Assembly (NCBI RefSeq): GCF_003076475.1
Contig: NZ_CP020919.1
Coordinates: 2,728,001 to 2,792,000 of the forward strand
Length of the DNA: 64,000 bases
Source of the DNA: Flavobacterium kingsejongi
GTDB taxonomy: Bacteria > Bacteroidota > Bacteroidia > Flavobacteriales > Flavobacteriaceae
Direction: 5' to 3'
A program made the translations under genes and the position numbers. The notes beneath the pieces were generated by a model. It had not been told where the DNA came from. It was given only the letters and a program-made list of their open reading frames with translations, and searched no databases. Shown piece after piece: positions 60,458-64,000 of this stretch; positions within the stretch are counted from its first letter, which is position 1, and each line of letters starts with the position of its first letter.

Positions 60458-60468
60458 AATTTTTTTTA

Positions 60469-60852
60469 TTATCGTTTTACTTTATCGACAAGAGCATCAA
60501 TCAATTCTTTAGCTCCTAATTTCGCAGCATCAAATATTGCGACCAATACCTCTTCCATCTTTTTTTGTATTATTTTGCTATTGGAACTCATAAAAGCACA
60601 TATCGCATAAATCAAAAACTGTTTTAGATGAAAAAACTGATCGAATATTGCATACCCTATTATAGCTATGAAAAAACCGAATACAGCTTCTGACATGAAC
60701 CAAAAAAAAGTAAGCTTAGTTCCTGAGTAAATTCCTTTAATCACTCTTACGATTACCCCAAACATTACAAATAGTGAAAACATAAAGCCTTCTTTTATCT
60801 CCTGGGAGTAATCTTGCCATATTTGGGTTAAAAAATCTTTCATCCATTCCAA
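60469..60852 (-). CDS. Phage holin
   Basis: A 127-residue membrane protein with three hydrophobic spans at about 22-38, 48-70 and 76-90 and a charged, helical C-terminus (KKMEEVLVAIFDAAKLGAKEL). Size, three spans and position between the endolysin and a spanin-like gene fit a phage holin that forms the inner-membrane hole for endolysin release. It overlaps the endolysin gene by 13 bases. Met1 and Met4 are both in frame; a dual start as in lambda S is possible but the added residues carry an acid, so it is uncertain. Confidence 0.82.
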   Translation of the reverse strand: MEWMKDFLTQIWQDYSQEIKEGFMFSLFVMFGVIVRVIKGIYSGTKLTFFWFMSEAVFGFFIAIIGYAIFDQFFHLKQFLIYAICAFMSSNSKIIQKKMEEVLVAIFDAAKLGAKELIDALVDKVKR

Positions 60853-61217
60853 CGGGCTTTAGTCCCACGTATATCATAGTGAGTAAATGTCTTGTAAATT
60901 CCGATACCGCCCTGTTTCATTTTTCCGGAAGCAATTAATTTTTCAATTCTATCCGCAAGTTGCTTTGGTGTAAAACCTTTGGCGCGAATATCACCGGCAT
61001 TCCCTTTCGGATGTTGACTATTTAGAGCGCCACCTATCTTTTTATTGTAAGAAGGGGAACGGTACCCGCTATTGATGGTTATTGCCACACCGATATCCTC
61101 CCGAAGTACTTCCAAGTTGGCTACTAACTCAATGAGATGAGGTAATATTTCCTTAGGTGTTACGCTGCCATCGTGGCATTCAAATTCTTTTAGTGTAAAA
61201 TGTTCTGATAAATTCAT
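60840..61217 (-). CDS. Phage endolysin, M15 peptidase (D-Ala-D-Ala type)
   Basis: A 125-residue single-domain zinc peptidase of family M15 (Peptidase_M15_3). SGYRSPSYN near residue 50, then SQHPKGNAGDI with His and Asp zinc ligands near 67-75, and HYDIRG with the third His near 113. It cuts peptide cross-links of the host wall. It has no signal peptide, so it needs the holin. It lies 11 bases after the tail protein gene and overlaps the holin start. Confidence 0.92.
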   Translation of the reverse strand: MNLSEHFTLKEFECHDGSVTPKEILPHLIELVANLEVLREDIGVAITINSGYRSPSYNKKIGGALNSQHPKGNAGDIRAKGFTPKQLADRIEKLIASGKMKQGGIGIYKTFTHYDIRGTKARWNG

Positions 61218-61228
61218 TGATAAAGGTT

Positions 61229-64000
61229 TTAGGTTAGTAATGCATTTGGTAAGGGAGCTCGAAGTCTGTAAACATTGGCCGTAGGTTCATAGGTGACATC
61301 CTGAACGCGGATGTGAACCATGTTATCTTGAATGTAACAGCCGACTAATCCTTTAATAGAGATTTCGTAATCGGTTAATGAGATTCGGATAAATTTCTCA
61401 GGATCCAAAATCCCACTTGGAATAGTTCCGATTACTACATACGCATTAGTTGAACCAAGTCCGGTTTGGGTGATGTTGATATCCAGGATAAACGTGTTTT
61501 CCTTAACGCGATATCTGAAAGCGTTTACTGTGAAGTTGCCCGGCAGATTGGTTGGAGTTAAGTTTGTCCAGGCGAAATCCTTTTTTAGAATTACTTGACC
61601 AAGATTAACCGCATGATCTTGCATAATTGCAGCAGGCACCGATACCGGTCTCTGATAATAGCAGTATCCGTCAGGGTGTATACTGTGTACCAAAAGATTA
61701 GGGCTGTTCTGATCAACTCGGACAATCGTATCAAAAGTGCCTGTGAAGCTATAGTTGGCAACCAATAAATGCTCTCGGGTATCAGGATTACCTATAGTAT
61801 TTCGAAAAACTAATATACCTGTCCTCAGCGATGCAGAGCTCACTTCAGTATTAGTTCTTATTGATCCGACGACGTCGAGCTTGACTGCAGGATTAACAGT
61901 CCCCAATCCCCAGTTTCCGTCCGGATTACAATACATTTCGGGAACATAAGAACCTGAGCTGTTACTAATTTGCCTGCTAATAGCAAAATCCCCATATGCT
62001 TGGGAATCTCCCTGAACAGACCAAGACCGGGAATCCGTTGCATTAGGATTCGCGATTGTTTTTAAAACTGGCGCGACAATAGAGTTTGTAGTCCTTAATT
62101 CGTTTTCAAATATTTTTTGACCTTGTATAGTTTGGTTGCCTGTGGTTCTTACCGTCCCCGGATCAGGGTTGGTCGAAGTAAAAATGGTACCTAATTGTAC
62201 GCTATCCACCATTGCTTTTAATTGGCTCCCGTCCCATCCAATACGGATAAGATTCCCACCCCAACCGGGAAAGCCTCCGGACACTACCTGTTGCTCATTC
62301 ATTACCTGATTCAATCCCAGGTATGTTTTTACAGAAATAGCATTTGCCGGAATCCACTTTGAAGTATTGAGGCTTCTGGCCATGATCAAACTGATATCAC
62401 CCACAGCTGCAGGGGTATCTTCATAGGGAACGCCTCCAAGCCCATTGGATTGTACTGAAACAATGTTCCATATTGATCCCGGAATCGCATTGCCGCCGTT
62501 CGTATCAACTTTGTTTGCTTGCAAAGTATTGATCGAGTTGTATTGCGCCAAATTAACATCGTCGATCCCATTAAGGTAAGATTGCAAGCCGGTGATGTTT
62601 CCGATTGATAGTATTACAGAAGATATCGGATGCCCCTCAGTATCGCGGAGTTCTAATAAATAAGGGTTGCCGCCATTAAACGCAATGCTTTTTGCCAGGT
62701 TAGAAACAAATGCCGACACGGGTACCTCCGATAGTATTTCCCCAGCATCATTTCTTAGCTCCAACATTTCCGTCGCATCATTATAAAAGAAAGTCGTGCC
62801 CTCATTATTTAAAAAAGCAACGTTCAATGTGGCCAGAGTGTCTCCGGAACCATTTTGCAAATAGACTTCCTGTGCTGCTTGGTTAGCTATCAGGTTCAAC
62901 CCATTGATATTATCATATATGTCGGCTAAAAGGGCTATATCCCCATTTTTATTTTGAAATGACTGATTTTTATTTCCGGTGAATCCACCAGAAATCCCGG
63001 CTATATTTAATGTACCAGCACCTTTTGCGATTTGAATTAAATTTCTTCTTACTCCGATGTATTCATTTCCACTATTTGCCTGGGCAAATACCCCATTACC
63101 AGTAATGGTTGTGTGAGATCCGGTTCCTGTGAATTCAGCTGTTTTTGTTGTTGTACTTCCGGCTGTTAATACACTTTCTAAATTTTGAGTACCATTAGAT
63201 AATAATTCCAGTCTATTTTGCCCTGCTGAATACCTATACTGAGCAATACCACCGGCCGGTATAGAAATATCCCCCATCCAGTTGTTAAAAAATTTAACAA
63301 AATCACCGGCAAAATTATTACGTATTATCAGATTAGCGGTTCCAGAATTTATATAAGTAAAAACAATACCGTCGTAGATATTATCTGGATCACCATTGAA
63401 ATACATGCCCGTAATCTGGGTAGTATTATTTGTAAATCGGATTGTAGTTTTTTGATAAAAGTTTACTGCCCCGTAGTTTCCGGAAACTGCAAATATTTGT
63501 TCGCCTTTTTCAGATTTCGGAATATAGAAAACACCAATTTCAGGATCGGTAGGATCACTTATATTTGAATCCGAAATTAACAATTCTGTAACTAAGACAG
63601 TATTGAAGGGTATATTGGGTCTTAAAGCAATGCCATTTCTTTCCAAACCAGTTATTCTTACAAGCTGAGATGCTGTATTTAAAACGATGATATCTCTTCT
63701 TATTTTCCCAGTCTCACATAATGGAATAGGAATAGCAGTTTCTATTAAAGTAGAATATATTATGTTGTTTATTGAACCTTGAAGTGGCGGAACTTTTAAC
63801 TCATTTTCATCTAAATATATTTCCCCATCTATTGAAATCAATCTATTGTAGGCACCTTGATTAACAGCAGAAATGATCTTTTGTATTTCTAAGCTTTCTG
63901 AGACCCCATCTTTAGAAACATGAAATTTAGAATGAGGATCAATTGTTATTTGTTCCGGAAGTTCTTCAATCCTTTTTGCATTAATTGTTATTGCATTAAG
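61229..64000 (-). CDS. Phage tail / fiber protein (5' end outside window)
   Basis: At least 923 residues. A start codon listed at 63841 is not real: the frame stays open to the window edge, adding 53 codons (IEELPEQITIDPHSKFHVSKDGVSESL). The sequence is Asn, Gly and Thr rich, with many short strands and IGNITGLQSYLNGI-like segments, typical of tail or baseplate fiber proteins, and with KLDVVGSIRTNTEVSSASLR and GNWGLGTVNPA near the C-terminal third, which recur in tail-fiber beta-helix regions. It probably recognises the host surface. It is the last structural gene before lysis. Confidence 0.82.
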   Translation of the reverse strand, partial: LNAITINAKRIEELPEQITIDPHSKFHVSKDGVSESLEIQKIISAVNQGAYNRLISIDGEIYLDENELKVPPLQGSINNIIYSTLIETAIPIPLCETGKIRRDIIVLNTASQLVRITGLERNGIALRPNIPFNTVLVTELLISDSNISDPTDPEIGVFYIPKSEKGEQIFAVSGNYGAVNFYQKTTIRFTNNTTQITGMYFNGDPDNIYDGIVFTYINSGTANLIIRNNFAGDFVKFFNNWMGDISIPAGGIAQYRYSAGQNRLELLSNGTQNLESVLTAGSTTTKTAEFTGTGSHTTITGNGVFAQANSGNEYIGVRRNLIQIAKGAGTLNIAGISGGFTGNKNQSFQNKNGDIALLADIYDNINGLNLIANQAAQEVYLQNGSGDTLATLNVAFLNNEGTTFFYNDATEMLELRNDAGEILSEVPVSAFVSNLAKSIAFNGGNPYLLELRDTEGHPISSVILSIGNITGLQSYLNGIDDVNLAQYNSINTLQANKVDTNGGNAIPGSIWNIVSVQSNGLGGVPYEDTPAAVGDISLIMARSLNTSKWIPANAISVKTYLGLNQVMNEQQVVSGGFPGWGGNLIRIGWDGSQLKAMVDSVQLGTIFTSTNPDPGTVRTTGNQTIQGQKIFENELRTTNSIVAPVLKTIANPNATDSRSWSVQGDSQAYGDFAISRQISNSSGSYVPEMYCNPDGNWGLGTVNPAVKLDVVGSIRTNTEVSSASLRTGILVFRNTIGNPDTREHLLVANYSFTGTFDTIVRVDQNSPNLLVHSIHPDGYCYYQRPVSVPAAIMQDHAVNLGQVILKKDFAWTNLTPTNLPGNFTVNAFRYRVKENTFILDINITQTGLGSTNAYVVIGTIPSGILDPEKFIRISLTDYEISIKGLVGCYIQDNMVHIRVQDVTYEPTANVYRLRAPLPNALLT

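Larger units (their letters stand above)
58621..64000. mobile_element. Prophage (left end seen, right end outside window)
   Basis: A tyrosine integrase directly after tRNA-Ser, then convergent late genes of phage type: tail/fiber protein, M15 endolysin, holin and a candidate spanin. The integrase gene and intergenic DNA are richer in A+T than the host genes to the left. The right attachment site must lie beyond 64,000. Whether it is a full phage or a decayed one cannot be told from this end. Confidence 0.85.

Noticed and set aside
61229..63841. Start of the tail protein at 63841
   Set aside because: The codon is TTG and the frame remains open to the window edge, so the true start lies outside.

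Overview
The window reads as a chromosomal segment of a Bacteroidota organism, most likely Flavobacteriia (Flavobacterium-like). The evidence is many copies of the Bacteroidota promoter element TAnnTTTG a short distance before start codons, very weak Shine-Dalgarno sequences, a bacillithiol gene (bshB1), an NrtR/AraR-type Nudix regulator, a fused DoxD-DoxA protein, relaxed lipoprotein signals and AT-rich intergenic DNA with strong two-way hairpin terminators. About 63 genes are supported, including two tRNAs, one frameshifted gene, one small membrane ORF and partial genes at both ends.

Layout. 1-7,500: cell-surface glycan (LPS core type) cluster with GT2, GT4 and GT9 glycosyltransferases, a NodB-type deacetylase and a Kdo-kinase-like protein, on alternating strands. 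7,500-31,000: mostly housekeeping and metabolic genes: dapD, amidase, DJ-1/PfpI protein, luciferase-like monooxygenase, purL, a beta-helix lipoprotein, thioesterase plus menF, bshB1, tRNA-His, YegP-like protein, nitronate monooxygenase, M28 peptidase, alpha/beta hydrolase plus sterol-desaturase-like oxygenase, AraC regulator, DUF983, dienelactone hydrolase, and stress proteins. 27,657-32,160: a minus-strand lipid/acyl-CoA cluster (TetR regulator, thiolase, thioesterase, SDR, FabF-like ketosynthase). It carries three identical copies of a 16-bp operator-like palindrome, and its thiolase is split by a one-base frameshift. 32,200-32,700: an array of hairpin-forming 42-bp repeats. 32,724-35,077: cydAB.

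35,259-45,021: a carbohydrate-use locus. A Nudix-HTH regulator and a GNAT enzyme lie divergent from a TonB-dependent outer-membrane channel, two GH3 glycosidases and an esterase. A perfect 21-bp palindrome sits just upstream of the channel gene. 45,100-57,800: hypothetical lipoproteins, an SDR, DoxDA, a cytoplasmic-type amidase, a patatin-like lipase, a stand-alone response regulator and a CheB-CheR-PAS-histidine kinase fusion.

58,536-64,000: one end of a prophage integrated at tRNA-Ser(TGA). A tyrosine integrase sits next to the tRNA. Convergent to it is a late-gene end reading tail/fiber protein, M15 endolysin, holin and a protein with an N-terminal lipobox and a C-terminal membrane segment. 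That last topology is expected of a one-protein (unimolecular) spanin and is the most attractive new call in the window. Function calls rest on motifs read by eye; no database search was run.
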